From assembly GCF_900460065.1 (NCBI RefSeq), contig NZ_UAVD01000007.1, positions 1 through 64,000 on the forward strand: DNA of 64,000 nt. The letters are read 5' to 3'. This DNA comes from Streptomyces griseus. GTDB taxonomy: Bacteria; Actinomycetota; Actinomycetes; Streptomycetales; Streptomycetaceae. The notes beneath the pieces are model-generated. The model searched no databases. It was not told the origin of the DNA and saw only the letters and a program-made list of their open reading frames with translations. The translations under genes and the position numbers were made by a program. This document shows positions 35,796 through 45,424 of the stretch, piece by piece. Every line of letters starts with the position of its first letter. Positions within the stretch are counted from its first letter, which is position 1.

Positions 35796-37340
35796 TCACC
35801 GCCGCTTTCCGGCCGGTTCCGCCGGACCGGAGGGCCGGGGCGGCGAGCGGTCGGGGGACACCGCGGGGCAGCTCGTGCCCCGGGGTGGAACCACGAGCTC
35901 CGTGAGGTAGCCGTCCACCGCGTCGCGCATGCACGGGCCGCTGGTGACGCTGCCGTGGCCATGGCCCTCGTAGGTGAGGAGCACGCCGCCGCGGCCCAGT
36001 TGCCGGGCCACCGAGACCGCCCAGGCGTACCCGGTGGCGGGGTCGTGCAGCGCGTTGGACAGCAGAATCGGCGGGGCTCCGGTCACGCGCAGGCGGTGCT
36101 GCGGGTTGGCGGTCGGCGCGCCCAGGCACGCGGCCGTCATGTGGATCGGAAGCAGGTAGGGCAGGTCGGGCGCGGTCCTGTTCATGAGGGAGACGAGCGA
36201 GGCGTACTCCCGGTGGTCGCGCACCGGCAGGCGCCAGTCGGAGCAGAAGACCGGGGTGGCGGAGGGCAGCGGCGCCGTCGAGGTGGGCGACGCGGGCAGC
36301 GGCTCGCTCGCGTGCATGCGCGCGATCTCCGTGGCGAGACCCGCGTGGTCGGCCGCGTAGAACCTCCGGAACGCGACCCTGTTGACCAGGTCCGAGGAGG
36401 ACAGCGCGGTGCCCGGCTTCGCGGGGTTCTCCAGCTCACCCCGCCCGGCCCGGTCCAACAGGCCCTGCCAGACGGCGCGGACGTCGCGGCCCCGCAGCGC
36501 GCAGGTGGCGGCGGCGTCGCACCACTTCACGAACTCCTCGAAGGAGTTCTGTGCCGTGGCGGCCTCGGACCGCAGGAACTCACGGGTGGTCGGGACGCTG
36601 TGGTCCATGACGCTCTCCAGCACCATCGCACGTACGCGGCGCGGGTAGGTCTCGGCGTACTGCGCCCCGAGCAGCGTGCCGTACGAGCTCCCGTGGAAGG
36701 TCAGCTTCCGTTCGCCGAGGGCGGCCCGGAGCGCGTCCAGGTCCCGGACCGTCTGCGCGGTGTCGAGGTGGTCGAACACCGGACCGGTGCGGGCCCGGCA
36801 ATCGGCGCGGAGCCGCTTGTTGTACGCCAGGGTCGCCTCGAAGTCGGCCTGGCTTCCCAGCTCCGGTGAGGGCCGCGCGGCAAGCAGGTCGGCGGAGCAG
36901 GTCACCGGGGTGCTGCCGCCCACCCCGCGCGGGTCGAAGCTGACGATGTCGAAACCGCGGCGGACCTCGGGGCTGAACCGCCCGATGTTGCCGACCACCA
37001 TCGCCACACCCGAGTCGCCCGGGCCGCCGGGGCCGAACACCATCGAGCCGACGCGGGTGCCGGGTCCGGTGGTGGCCTGGCGGCGAGCCACGGCCAGGTC
37101 GAGTCGGGGCCCGTCGGGGCGGGCCCAGTCGACCGGCACCGAGAGGGTGGCGCACTCGGCGCCCGGCTTCGTCGCGGCCTCGCACGGTGCCCATCGCAGC
37201 GGCTCGGTGGCGGGCGGCGGCGACGCCTGGACCACGGGAGCGGCGGCCAGGCCGGCGGTGACGACCATGACGGCTCCCGCGGCCATGGCCGTGCCCCGCG
37301 CGGCGAGGTGCCGCAGTGCGGCTCTCCCCCTGAACGGCAT
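35796..37340 (-). CDS. Secreted tripeptidyl-aminopeptidase-like alpha/beta hydrolase
   Basis: The ATG at 37340 has a GAGGAG ribosome site and gives 514 residues with a signal peptide (basic start, hydrophobic core, AAPVVQASP cleavage region). The catalytic serine is in HGSSYGTLLG, the Asp is near NALHDPATG and the His is in YEGHGHGS. The C-terminal TAP-like domain identifies the SlpD/SlpE/Tap group of Streptomyces exported aminopeptidases that remove N-terminal tripeptides. No lipobox is seen. The Pro-rich C-terminal tail is low complexity. The 198-base gap downstream shows nothing. Confidence 0.9.
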   Translation of the reverse strand: MPFRGRAALRHLAARGTAMAAGAVMVVTAGLAAAPVVQASPPPATEPLRWAPCEAATKPGAECATLSVPVDWARPDGPRLDLAVARRQATTGPGTRVGSMVFGPGGPGDSGVAMVVGNIGRFSPEVRRGFDIVSFDPRGVGGSTPVTCSADLLAARPSPELGSQADFEATLAYNKRLRADCRARTGPVFDHLDTAQTVRDLDALRAALGERKLTFHGSSYGTLLGAQYAETYPRRVRAMVLESVMDHSVPTTREFLRSEAATAQNSFEEFVKWCDAAATCALRGRDVRAVWQGLLDRAGRGELENPAKPGTALSSSDLVNRVAFRRFYAADHAGLATEIARMHASEPLPASPTSTAPLPSATPVFCSDWRLPVRDHREYASLVSLMNRTAPDLPYLLPIHMTAACLGAPTANPQHRLRVTGAPPILLSNALHDPATGYAWAVSVARQLGRGGVLLTYEGHGHGSVTSGPCMRDAVDGYLTELVVPPRGTSCPAVSPDRSPPRPSGPAEPAGKRR

Positions 37341-37620
37341 GCATTCTCCTCGTGAAAGAGAGCGGTTGTTCCGGGCAAGCGGATTCGGGCCCGGGGCGCA
37401 CGCCGTCACGCTAGGTGCGCTGTCGCCGCCGTGGCGCCTCTTTCAGGGGTTTCTCATGGACGGGCGCGGGGCCGCTCGGGGTGGGCCCGCGGGGCCGCCA
37501 GGGGCCGGTCGGGCCGCCCCAGGGGTCGGTCAGCAGGGCCGCTCCCGTCCGGGGAGGCCGTTCCGCGCCGTGCGCCTCGCCGGTGGCCAGAGCGGCCCCG
37601 TCCCGGGCGCCGAAGACGCC

Positions 37621-37659
37621 GAAGGCGGCGGACCCGGGGCTTCCGGGGCCGCCGCCTTC
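37621..37659 (-). terminator. Hairpin terminator of the L,D-transpeptidase gene
   Basis: GAAGGCGGCGG pairs perfectly with CCGCCGCCTTC across a 17-base loop that itself contains short complementary runs. It lies 43 bases after the stop at 37702. The remaining gap (37341-37620) shows no gene. Confidence 0.7.
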
Positions 37660-37701
37660 GGGCGGGGACGGGGGTGGTGCCGAGGGGACGCGGCGGTCGG
37701 A

Positions 37702-38955
37702 TCAGGCCTGGGAGCCGGCCGTCCACTCGGCCCAGCTCATGTTCCAGCCGTTGAGGCCGTTGTCCGGGGTGATGGTCTTGTCCGGGGAGTTCTTGACGAT
37801 GACCACGTCGCCGACGAGGGAGTTGTCGTAGAACCAGGCGCCGGGTGCGCTGGAGTCGTTCGCGCCCTTCACGTCGGCGAGGCCCACGCAGCCGTGGCTG
37901 GTGTTGGCGTTGCCGAAGATGCCCTTGCCCCAGTAGTTGCCGTGGATGAAGGTGCCCGACGTGGACAGGCGCATGGCGTGCGGCACGTCCTTGATGTCGT
38001 ACTCGCCCTTGCCGTCGTCATCGGTGAAGCCGACGGTGGCGCCGTTCATCCGGGTCTCCTTGTGCTTCTCGGAGATCACCATCTGACCGTTGTACGTGGG
38101 GTTCTCCGGCGAGCCCGCGGAGATCGGGATGGTCTTGATCGTCTTGCCGTCGCGGGCGACGGTCATGGTCTTGGACTTCACGTCGACGGTGGAGACCTGG
38201 TTGCGGCCGACCTTGAAGGTCACGGTCTTCTGCTGGACGCCGAAGACGCCGTCCGCTCCCTCGACGCCGTCGAGGGCCAGCTTCAGGGTGACGGTGGAGC
38301 CGCCCTGCCAGTAGCTCTCCGGGCGCAGGTCCAGGCGCTGGGAGTTGAACCAGTGGCCGACGACTTCCTGGCCGCTGCTGGAGGTCACGGTGATGCCGGC
38401 CTGGACGGCCTTCTTGTCCGTGATCGCCTTGTTGAAGTTGATCGAGACGGGCATCCCGACACCGACGGTGGAGCCGTCCTCGGGGGTGAAGTTCCCGATG
38501 AAGCTGTTGTCGGGCGAGACGGTGGTGAAGGAGCTGTTCTCGTGGGCCTCGCGGCCCTTCGAGTCGGCCGCCGTGGCGTCGATCTTGTACGTGGTGGACC
38601 GCTCCAGCTGGTCCGCGGGCTTCCAGCTGGAGCCGTCGGCCGCCAGCGTGCCCTCGACCGGGGTGCCGTCCGCGGTGGTCATGACGACCTTGGTCAGCTT
38701 GCCCTTGGCGACGGTGACCTGGGCAGCGTTGTTGATGCTGGCGTTGGTCGCGCCGTTCTTCGGCTTGATCGCTATCTGCGCCTCGGAGGCGTCCGCGGCC
38801 GCCGCCTTGTCGACGTCCTGCTGCGACGACTCCGAGGTGCCGGTGTTCGCCTTGCCACCCTTGTCGCCGTCGTCGGTACAGGCCGAAAGCACCAGCACGC
38901 CGCCGAGCAGTGCGGACACGGCCATGAGGCCCTTGCGCCGCTTGCTGTCCGTCAT
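37702..38955 (-). CDS. L,D-transpeptidase lipoprotein
   Basis: The ATG at 38955 follows GGAGAAG and gives 417 residues. The N-terminus is a lipoprotein signal with lipobox LSAC. Two Ig-like domains follow (about 60-290), then a YkuD catalytic domain with HGN, SHGC and a following Gly, where the Cys is the nucleophile. The architecture matches mycobacterial LdtMt2-type enzymes that make 3-3 crosslinks in peptidoglycan. It should act on the outer face of the membrane. An ATG at 38970 is the alternative start. Confidence 0.93.
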   Translation of the reverse strand: MTDSKRRKGLMAVSALLGGVLVLSACTDDGDKGGKANTGTSESSQQDVDKAAAADASEAQIAIKPKNGATNASINNAAQVTVAKGKLTKVVMTTADGTPVEGTLAADGSSWKPADQLERSTTYKIDATAADSKGREAHENSSFTTVSPDNSFIGNFTPEDGSTVGVGMPVSINFNKAITDKKAVQAGITVTSSSGQEVVGHWFNSQRLDLRPESYWQGGSTVTLKLALDGVEGADGVFGVQQKTVTFKVGRNQVSTVDVKSKTMTVARDGKTIKTIPISAGSPENPTYNGQMVISEKHKETRMNGATVGFTDDDGKGEYDIKDVPHAMRLSTSGTFIHGNYWGKGIFGNANTSHGCVGLADVKGANDSSAPGAWFYDNSLVGDVVIVKNSPDKTITPDNGLNGWNMSWAEWTAGSQA

Positions 38956-39205
38956 CACACGCTTCTCCATCGTTGCCGATTTCCCCAAAATCCCCGGACG
39001 GGACCGCCAGGCGGCCTTCCCCGTCAATGTTCCAAGAACACCCGGAAAGGGTGGTCCGTTCCACATCCAGGACGGATGTGGGGAACACCACTCATCGACG
39101 CGGCCCCGGCAGCGGTGGTTCCCGCGGCCGGGCCCCGGTTTCCGTCGGCGCCCGGCGCGGCCCCGGTCCGCCGGTGGGCGGGGCCGGGGCCGGTGTTCTC
39201 ACGCG

Positions 39206-39655
39206 TCACACCCGCTGCGCGGGGTCACCGTCCTCGCCGTCGTTCTTCCCATTGTGCGCGACCGCGTCGCCGTGCCCCTCCTCGTCACCCTCGTCCAGCG
39301 GCAGGAAGAGGTCCTCCTCGCCGTCGTCCGCGTCGTCCCAGCCCTCCGCGTCGGGGTCGTACTCGACGCTCTCGCTGCTCCAGGAGGCCTGGGCCAGCTC
39401 GACCCCGGGCACCTCGCTGACCAGGTCGAAGGGGTCGACCAGCGAGGCGAGGGCCTCCGCTCCGTCTGCCCGGACCGTGGCCTCGGCATGCATCCGCTCC
39501 TCGGCGGTGTCGCTCCCGGCGACCGCCGCGACGGGCTCCCCGTATTCGGCGGCGATGGATTCGAGGGCGGTGCCGGTGAGGGCGTCGAGGTCGGTGATCT
39601 CCAGCACCATCTCCACGCGAAGTCGAACAAACCTGGATGTCTCTTCTGTGCTCAT
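39206..39655 (-). CDS. Hypothetical acidic protein
   Basis: This 149-residue protein starts MSTEETSRFVRLRVEMVLEI. A compact N-terminal half (about 1-95) may be folded; from about residue 100 the chain is strongly acidic (DDADDGEEDLFLPLDEGDEE). No signal or membrane segment is present. I do not recognise a family. A start at 39694 would add 13 residues, but neither start has a strong ribosome site. It sits divergent from the small sortase-substrate gene. Confidence 0.6.
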   Translation of the reverse strand: MSTEETSRFVRLRVEMVLEITDLDALTGTALESIAAEYGEPVAAVAGSDTAEERMHAEATVRADGAEALASLVDPFDLVSEVPGVELAQASWSSESVEYDPDAEGWDDADDGEEDLFLPLDEGDEEGHGDAVAHNGKNDGEDGDPAQRV

Positions 39656-39762
39656 GGCCGGAGCGTAAGGCCCGGCGAGGCCGCGACTTTCCACCGACCC
39701 GCTGCTTTGCTTAGCATCGGCCCACGGGGCTAACTCATGGTTGTCGCAAGGGGATCGAATCT

Positions 39763-40077
39763 GTGTCCGTCACTCGTCGCACACTGCTGACCGCCACCGC
39801 CGCAGGCACGCTGCTGGCCGCTCTCTGGTTCGTCCCGTCGGCCAACGCGACCGGTGAGCACGGCGATCAGGGCGCCCCGGCCGCCGCGTCCGCCCGAGCC
39901 GCCGAACGGCCCGCCGGGAGCCCCGACGACGCCTCCGGCGCGCTCCTCGCGGACACCGGGCCCGGCCCGGACACGACCCCGTATCTCATCGGCGGCACAG
40001 CCCTGTTGGGCCTCGGCGCAGGCTTCGTCACCTACTCCGTGCGCCGCTCCGGATCCGGGGCGCGCCCGGCGCTCTGA
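39763..40077 (+). CDS. Small secreted LAXTG sortase substrate
   Basis: This 104-residue protein starts with GTG. It has a twin-Arg-containing signal sequence (TRRTLLTATAAGTLLAALWF, AxA-type end near residue 29), an Ala/Gly/Pro spacer, then LADTG at residues 62-66. A hydrophobic segment and a final basic RR cluster follow. That order is a cell-wall sorting signal of the LAXTG kind used by class E sortases in Streptomyces. The mature part is only about 33 residues and low complexity, so a structural or spacer role is likelier than catalysis. No sortase gene is nearby. Confidence 0.75.
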   Translation: MSVTRRTLLTATAAGTLLAALWFVPSANATGEHGDQGAPAAASARAAERPAGSPDDASGALLADTGPGPDTTPYLIGGTALLGLGAGFVTYSVRRSGSGARPAL

Positions 40078-40096
40078 GCGGTCCCGTGCGTACGCG

Positions 40097-40126
40097 AGAG
40101 GCCCCGCGCCACGGCACGGGGCCTCT
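40097..40126. terminator. Bidirectional terminator between the LAXTG gene and hutH
   Basis: AGAGGCCCCG and CGGGGCCTCT pair perfectly around a 10-base loop and are followed by TTT. The site lies 20 bases after one stop and 21 bases after the convergent one. Confidence 0.85.
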
Positions 40127-40146
40127 TTCGCGGGTCCGGGACCGGC

Positions 40147-41697
40147 TCAGGCCAGCGGCCCCGTGACGGGCTCCACGGCCGCGACCAGGCGCCCCTCCCG
40201 TACGAACGTGTCGGCGGCGGCCAGGTCCGGCGCGAGGAAGCGGTCCGGGCCCGGGCCCTCGGCGCCGGCGGCCCGCAGCGCGGCCACGACGGCCTCCGAG
40301 GCGGGGGCCGGGGTGAGGCCCTCGGCGGCGCGGAGCTCGATGGCGCGGGTCGCCGCGTACAGCTCGACGGCGACGATCCGGGCCAGGTTGTCCACGGCCG
40401 TACGGAGTTTGCGGGCGGCGGACCATCCCATGGAGACGTGGTCCTCCTGCATCGCGGAGGACGGGATGGAGTCGGCGGAGGCGGGGACCGCGAGCCGCTT
40501 CATCTCGCTGACCAGGGCGGCCTGGGTGTACTGGGCGATCATCAGGCCCGAGTCGACCCCGGCGTCGTCCGCGAGGAACGGCGGCAGGCCGTGCGAGCGG
40601 TTCTTGTCGAGCAGCCGGTCGGTGCGGCGCTCGCAGATCGAGCCGAGGTCGGCGGCGACGATCGCGAGGAAGTCCAGGACGTACGCGACGGGCGCCCCGT
40701 GGAAGTTCCCGTTGGACTCGACGCGTCCGTCGGGGAGGACCACGGGATTGTCGACGGAGGAGGCCAGTTCGCGGCCCGCGACGAGGGCGGCGTGGTCGAG
40801 GGTGTCGCGGCCCGCGCCGTTGACCTGGGGCGCGCAGCGCACCGAATAGGCGTCCTGGACCCGGGGGGCGTCGTCCTGGTGATGGCCCGTCAGCCCCGAA
40901 CCGGCCAGCACCCGCGACATGTTGTCGGCGCTGACGCCCTGTCCGGGGTGCGGGCGGATGGCGTGCAGCTCGGGGGCGAGGACCTTGTCCGTACCGAGGA
41001 GCGCCTCCAGGGACAGGGCCGCGGTGATGTCGGCCGAGGTGTAGAGGTTCCTCAGGTCGGCGAGGGCCATGACCAGCATGCCGAGCATGCCGTCGGTGCC
41101 GTTGAGGAGGGCCAGGCCCTCCTTCTCGCGGAGCTCGACCGGGGCGATGCCGTGCGCGGCGAGGAGTTCCCCGGCCGGGCGGACGGTGCCGTCGGGCCCC
41201 TCCGCTTCGCCCTCGCCCATCAGGGTGAGCGCGCAGTGCGAGAGCGGGGCGAGGTCGCCGGAGCAGCCGAGCGAGCCGTATTCGTGGACGACGGGCGTGA
41301 TGCCCGCGTTCAGCACGTCGGCCATGGTCTGCGCGACCTCGGGGCGTACGCCGGTGTGCCCCGAGGCGACCGTCTTCAGCCGGAGGAACATCAGCGCGCG
41401 GACGACCTCGCGCTCGACGCGCGGGCCCATGCCGGCCGCGTGCGAGCGGACGATGTTGCGCTGGAGCTGCGCCCGCAGTTCCGTGCCGATGTGGCGGCTG
41501 GCGAGGGCGCCGAAGCCGGTGGAGACACCGTAGACCGGCTCGGGTTTGGCGGCGAGGGCGTCCACGATGAGACGGGCGGCGGCCAGGGCTTCCACGGCGG
41601 CGGCGGAGAGCTCGACCCGGGCGCCGTGGCGGGCCACGGCGACGACGTCCTCGGCGGTGGTTCCGGACGTCCCCACCACAACAGTGTGCATATCCAT
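40147..41697 (-). CDS. hutH: Histidine ammonia-lyase
   Basis: This 516-residue enzyme deaminates histidine to urocanate, the first step of histidine breakdown. The active-site stretch is GSLGCSGDLAPLSH. Most family members have Ala-Ser-Gly forming the MIO prosthetic group; here it is Cys-Ser-Gly, which I believe also occurs in other Streptomyces enzymes. YGVSTGFGALA near the N-terminus holds the conserved Tyr. The start is ATG at 41697 or 41691. No other hut genes are in the window. Confidence 0.95.
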   Translation of the reverse strand: MDMHTVVVGTSGTTAEDVVAVARHGARVELSAAAVEALAAARLIVDALAAKPEPVYGVSTGFGALASRHIGTELRAQLQRNIVRSHAAGMGPRVEREVVRALMFLRLKTVASGHTGVRPEVAQTMADVLNAGITPVVHEYGSLGCSGDLAPLSHCALTLMGEGEAEGPDGTVRPAGELLAAHGIAPVELREKEGLALLNGTDGMLGMLVMALADLRNLYTSADITAALSLEALLGTDKVLAPELHAIRPHPGQGVSADNMSRVLAGSGLTGHHQDDAPRVQDAYSVRCAPQVNGAGRDTLDHAALVAGRELASSVDNPVVLPDGRVESNGNFHGAPVAYVLDFLAIVAADLGSICERRTDRLLDKNRSHGLPPFLADDAGVDSGLMIAQYTQAALVSEMKRLAVPASADSIPSSAMQEDHVSMGWSAARKLRTAVDNLARIVAVELYAATRAIELRAAEGLTPAPASEAVVAALRAAGAEGPGPDRFLAPDLAAADTFVREGRLVAAVEPVTGPLA

Positions 41698-41804
41698 ATT
41701 CAGCAGCGTACGTAGTGAAAGCCTTCATGTCACTAGTGGTGCCGCGGTGGGCCCCTTACGGGAGGGGGCGCCCCGCGACGGCGACGGCACGGGCGCACCC
41801 CGGC

Positions 41805-42959
41805 TCACGGCCGGTTGCCGCGCAGTCTGCGCCGGTCGTGCGCGGACTTCGGCGGGGAGTCCGCGAGCCGGACGACCTCGCCGTCCCGCCCGGCCACCAC
41901 GGGGCCCGGCGCGCGGGCCGCCTTGGCCCGGTACTGGGCGGCGTCCGCGAGCCGGAACAGCCGCCGGGCCGAGCGCACCGGGCCGATCGGGTCGCCGGTG
42001 GAGGCGACCCCGCAGGCGACCCCGTCGCCCAGCTCGATCACCGCCGCCCGGTCGCACAGCTCGGTGGCGACGCCGACCACCGCGTCGGCCGGGGGCCCCG
42101 CCGTCAGCAGGCAGAACTCATCGCCGCCCAGCCGGGCCGCCAGCGCCTCGGGCAGCATCGCCCCGCACAGGGAGAGCACCGAGCCGAAACGTTCCAGCAG
42201 GCGGTCGCCGACGGCGTGGCCATGGGTGTCGTTCACCGCCTTGAGGCCGTTCAGATCGCAGACGACGAGGCTGACGACCGTGGCGTCGACACGGTGGCGC
42301 TCCATGGCCTCGTCGAGCCGGACGTCGACCGCCCGGCGGTTCGCCAGACCGGTCAGCGGATCGGTGAAGGCCAGCTTGCGGACCTCCTCCAGGCGCTCGG
42401 TCTGGGCGATCCCGGAGGCCACGACGGCGGCGAGGACGGTCGCGAAGTCCGCGTCGGCCCGGTCGAAGACGGGCTGTCCGGCCTGCCGCGCCACGTACAG
42501 CTCACCCCACGCCCGGCCGTGCAGCACGATCGGCGCGACCACGCAGCAGCCCCGGCCGCGCCGCCGGAGGGCCGCGACCCGCTGGTGGCAGTACGGGCGG
42601 GCGCCGCGCGCCGGACCGCCCGCGCCGGGCTGCCCGTCGGCGGTCTCCACCCAGGCGTCGGGCTCGCCGCCGCCGGCCCAGCGCTCGTGCAGGAACTCGG
42701 TGATCTCCGGGAACTGGTGGACCGGGTAGGCCTCCTCCTCGGGGAACTCCTCCTCCCCCTCGGCCCGTTGCCCGGCGTTCACCAGCACCCGCAGCCTGCC
42801 CCGGTCCCGCTCCCACACGGAGAGCGCGGCGAAACTGCCGCTCAGCGCCTCACAGGCGCCCAGCGCCGCCGCCCGCCACGCATCGCGCGGGGTGTAGGCC
42901 GCGGCCATGGCCTGCGCAAGCGCGACCACGGCCCGCAGCCGTACGTCATCACCACCCAT
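41805..42959 (-). CDS. GAF-GGDEF diguanylate cyclase
   Basis: This 384-residue protein has an N-terminal GAF-like sensor (about 1-190) and a C-terminal GGDEF domain with an intact signature (LGGDEFC) and the upstream DPLTGLANRR motif. It should make cyclic di-GMP, which controls development in Streptomyces. No EAL domain or membrane segment is present. The position next to hutH is that of the CdgE-type cyclase as I recall it, but I do not assign the name. Confidence 0.9.
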   Translation of the reverse strand: MGGDDVRLRAVVALAQAMAAAYTPRDAWRAAALGACEALSGSFAALSVWERDRGRLRVLVNAGQRAEGEEEFPEEEAYPVHQFPEITEFLHERWAGGGEPDAWVETADGQPGAGGPARGARPYCHQRVAALRRRGRGCCVVAPIVLHGRAWGELYVARQAGQPVFDRADADFATVLAAVVASGIAQTERLEEVRKLAFTDPLTGLANRRAVDVRLDEAMERHRVDATVVSLVVCDLNGLKAVNDTHGHAVGDRLLERFGSVLSLCGAMLPEALAARLGGDEFCLLTAGPPADAVVGVATELCDRAAVIELGDGVACGVASTGDPIGPVRSARRLFRLADAAQYRAKAARAPGPVVAGRDGEVVRLADSPPKSAHDRRRLRGNRP

Positions 42960-43062
42960 TTTCCCAGCCTATGCAGATTTGCCCCCTTTTGATCACTTTG
43001 ATGCGTAACGAGTTTCAACTATTCCACGCCGGGAAGTCACCCTGCGTGACGGACGCGGGTCG

Positions 43063-43875
43063 TCACTCGCCGGGCCAGTCCGGACGCCGCTTCTCGTTGA
43101 ACGCGGCCACCCCCTCCGCCCGGTCGCCGGAGAAGGCCACCGACCGCCAGGCCGCGTCCTCGACCTCCAGGCCCGCCCGCAGATCGAGCCCCTGGCCCAG
43201 CCGGAGCGCCTTCTTGGCCGCCCGCAGCCCGACCGGCGAGTTGGCGGCGATCCGGGCGCCCAGCGCGAGGGCCTCCTCCCGGTCCCGGCCCGCCTCGACC
43301 AGCTCGTCGACCAGCCCCAGTTCGCGGGCCTCGGCGGCCTCGACGCGGCGGGCGCTGAACACCAGCTCGGCGGCGCGCGCCGCACCCACCCGGCGCGGCA
43401 GCAGCTGCGTACCGCCGCCGCCCGGGATGACGCCCACGGACACCTCGGGCAGCCCGACCACGGCGGTGGCGTCGGCGACGATCACATCGCAGGCGAGGGC
43501 GAGTTCGAAGCCGCCGCCGAGGGCGAAGCCGTGCACGGCGGCGATCACCGGCATCGGCAGCTCCAGGACCCCGGTGTAGGCGGCGCGGGCGGTGGGCCGC
43601 TGGCGGACGAGGTCGGCGTCGGTGAAGGAGTTGCGCTCCTTGAGGTCCGCGCCCACGCAGAAGGCCCGCTCGTGGCTGGAGGTCAGCACGGTGGCCCGGA
43701 CGTCCCGGTCGGCGCCGAGCGCGTCGCAGGCGGCGGCGATCGAGCGGGCCATGTCGGTGGAGACGGCGTTCATGGCCTTGGGCCGGTCGAGGACCAGCTC
43801 GGCGACGTGGTCCTGCCCCTCGTGCCGTCGTACGACGACGAACTCCCCGTACCGCTGCTCGGACGTGACGGTCAT
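43063..43875 (-). CDS. Enoyl-CoA hydratase/isomerase family protein
   Basis: This 270-residue crotonase-fold protein has the CoA oxyanion region HGFALGGGFELALACDVIVA and LPEVSVGVIPGGGGTQLLPR, with both usual acidic residues. It probably hydrates enoyl-CoA in fatty acid or amino acid breakdown. It ends with the typical C-terminal NEKRRPDW. The ATG at 43875 is well placed; the 170-base gap upstream separates it from the adenylate cyclase gene, so it may have its own promoter. Confidence 0.9.
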   Translation of the reverse strand: MTVTSEQRYGEFVVVRRHEGQDHVAELVLDRPKAMNAVSTDMARSIAAACDALGADRDVRATVLTSSHERAFCVGADLKERNSFTDADLVRQRPTARAAYTGVLELPMPVIAAVHGFALGGGFELALACDVIVADATAVVGLPEVSVGVIPGGGGTQLLPRRVGAARAAELVFSARRVEAAEARELGLVDELVEAGRDREEALALGARIAANSPVGLRAAKKALRLGQGLDLRAGLEVEDAAWRSVAFSGDRAEGVAAFNEKRRPDWPGE

Positions 43876-44045
43876 GGCTGCACCCCTGTCATGGACGGCC
43901 TGTTAACGAGCGTTACCGCCTTGGATCCTAGACAGGCCGCCCCCGGCCCCGACAGGGCGGGACGCGGACGGGCACGTGACGCCCCGGACGCGGGCGCGGC
44001 GGCGGAGGCCGGACGCCCCGGTCCCGACGCCGGGCCGGACCGCGC

Positions 44046-45245
44046 TCAGGAGCCGGTCTTCCCCCGCCGGGCCAGCAGCCAGGGCTCCACCACGCCGAGC
44101 CCGCGCACCGGGCGCTGCCACATCGGCTGGAGCCCGAAGCGGTACGTCGGCAGCGGCGGCTCGTCGTCGGGCTCGCGGCCCTCCTTCTCGGCGAGCCGGA
44201 CCCGTTCGGCGGCGGCGGCGACCGCCTCGGCGGCCTGCGCCTCGGACTCCGGGGCCTCACCGTGCCGGACCAGCTCCTTGGCGAACGCCCCGTCGACCAG
44301 GACGGCGTCCTTCGGAGCTATCGAGGTGAGCCGGCTGGCGAGGTTCACCGTGGTGCCGAAGACATCGCCCATGCGGGTGGTGACCGTGCCGAAGGCGATG
44401 CCGACGCGCAGGGCGGGCATCGTCTCGTCCTGGGACATGGCCTCGATCAGCCGGAGCGCTATCTCGGCCGCGGTGCCCGCGTCGTCGGCGGCGAAGAGGA
44501 CCTCGTCGCCGAGGGTCTTGATGAGCCGGCCGCCGTGGGCGGCGACCAGGTCAGCGGCGGTCGTCTCGAAGGACTCGACCAGCTCGCCGAGCTCCTCCTC
44601 CTCCAGGCGCCGGGTCAGCCGGGTGAAGCCGACCAGGTCGGCGAAGCCGACGGCGAGCCGCCGGTCGACCATCTCCTCGTCGTCCGCCGCCTGCACCACC
44701 CGGCCGGTGGCGGCGGCGAGCTGGCGCCGCCACACGTAGACGAGGAACTCCTGGAGCTCCGGGAGCAACAGCTCGACCAGCGGATACGTGACCTCGGTGC
44801 GGGTCATGCCGGGCTCGGGCGGCTCGGTCAGCCCCTCCAGGAACGAGTCGATCTGCCACTCGGCCAGCCGGGCGGTGGTCTGCCCGGTGGAGCGGGCGAC
44901 CTGGATCGCCATCGGCTCGCTGAGCAGCCCCGCTTCCACCAGACCGGCGAGCCGCCGCAGGGCGAGGACGTCGGCCTCGGTCAGCGCCTTGGCCTGGCCG
45001 ATGTCGGCGAAGCCCATGGCCCGCCAGAACCGGGAGGCCAGGTCCATGGAGACCCCGGCGGTGCGGGCCGCCTGGAAGGGCGTGTAGCGCCGGTCCGCCC
45101 CCAGGATCAGCGCTTCGAGGCGGATGGCGAGGGGGTCGTCGGTCGGCTCCACCGTGTGGTCGACCTCGTGGTGGGGTGTGGCGTGGACCGAGGAGTCCGC
45201 CGCGGGCTCCTCACCCGAGCCGGACGTCGTGTCGCCGACGGTCAC
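44046..45245 (-). CDS. cya: Class III adenylate cyclase
   Basis: This 399-residue soluble protein starts with GTG. The cyclase domain (about 195-330) has the metal-binding Asp residues in GFADLVGFTRLT and TLGDEVLF, and the transition-state Arg in TVNLASRLT. The N-terminal 190 residues match the domain found in the single main adenylate cyclase of Streptomyces, with a possible DNA-binding-like helix pair (TPFQAARTAGVSMDLASRFWRAMG). It makes cAMP, needed for germination and development in S. coelicolor. Confidence 0.92.
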   Translation of the reverse strand: MTVGDTTSGSGEEPAADSSVHATPHHEVDHTVEPTDDPLAIRLEALILGADRRYTPFQAARTAGVSMDLASRFWRAMGFADIGQAKALTEADVLALRRLAGLVEAGLLSEPMAIQVARSTGQTTARLAEWQIDSFLEGLTEPPEPGMTRTEVTYPLVELLLPELQEFLVYVWRRQLAAATGRVVQAADDEEMVDRRLAVGFADLVGFTRLTRRLEEEELGELVESFETTAADLVAAHGGRLIKTLGDEVLFAADDAGTAAEIALRLIEAMSQDETMPALRVGIAFGTVTTRMGDVFGTTVNLASRLTSIAPKDAVLVDGAFAKELVRHGEAPESEAQAAEAVAAAAERVRLAEKEGREPDDEPPLPTYRFGLQPMWQRPVRGLGVVEPWLLARRGKTGS

Positions 45246-45424
45246 CAGCCGCCTCCTGCCCGTTCCCTGCGCACTGCCCTGCCGATCTGTCGCTGGATCG
45301 CCTCAACGATACGGCAGGTGTGCCCCAGCTCACGTCCTTGGTTGTCCGTCATCGGTGCGTCGCGCGTGACATCTCAGGCATACGCGGTATCCACCGGTAC
45401 GCCCGCCGGGGGACGTACGGCCGA

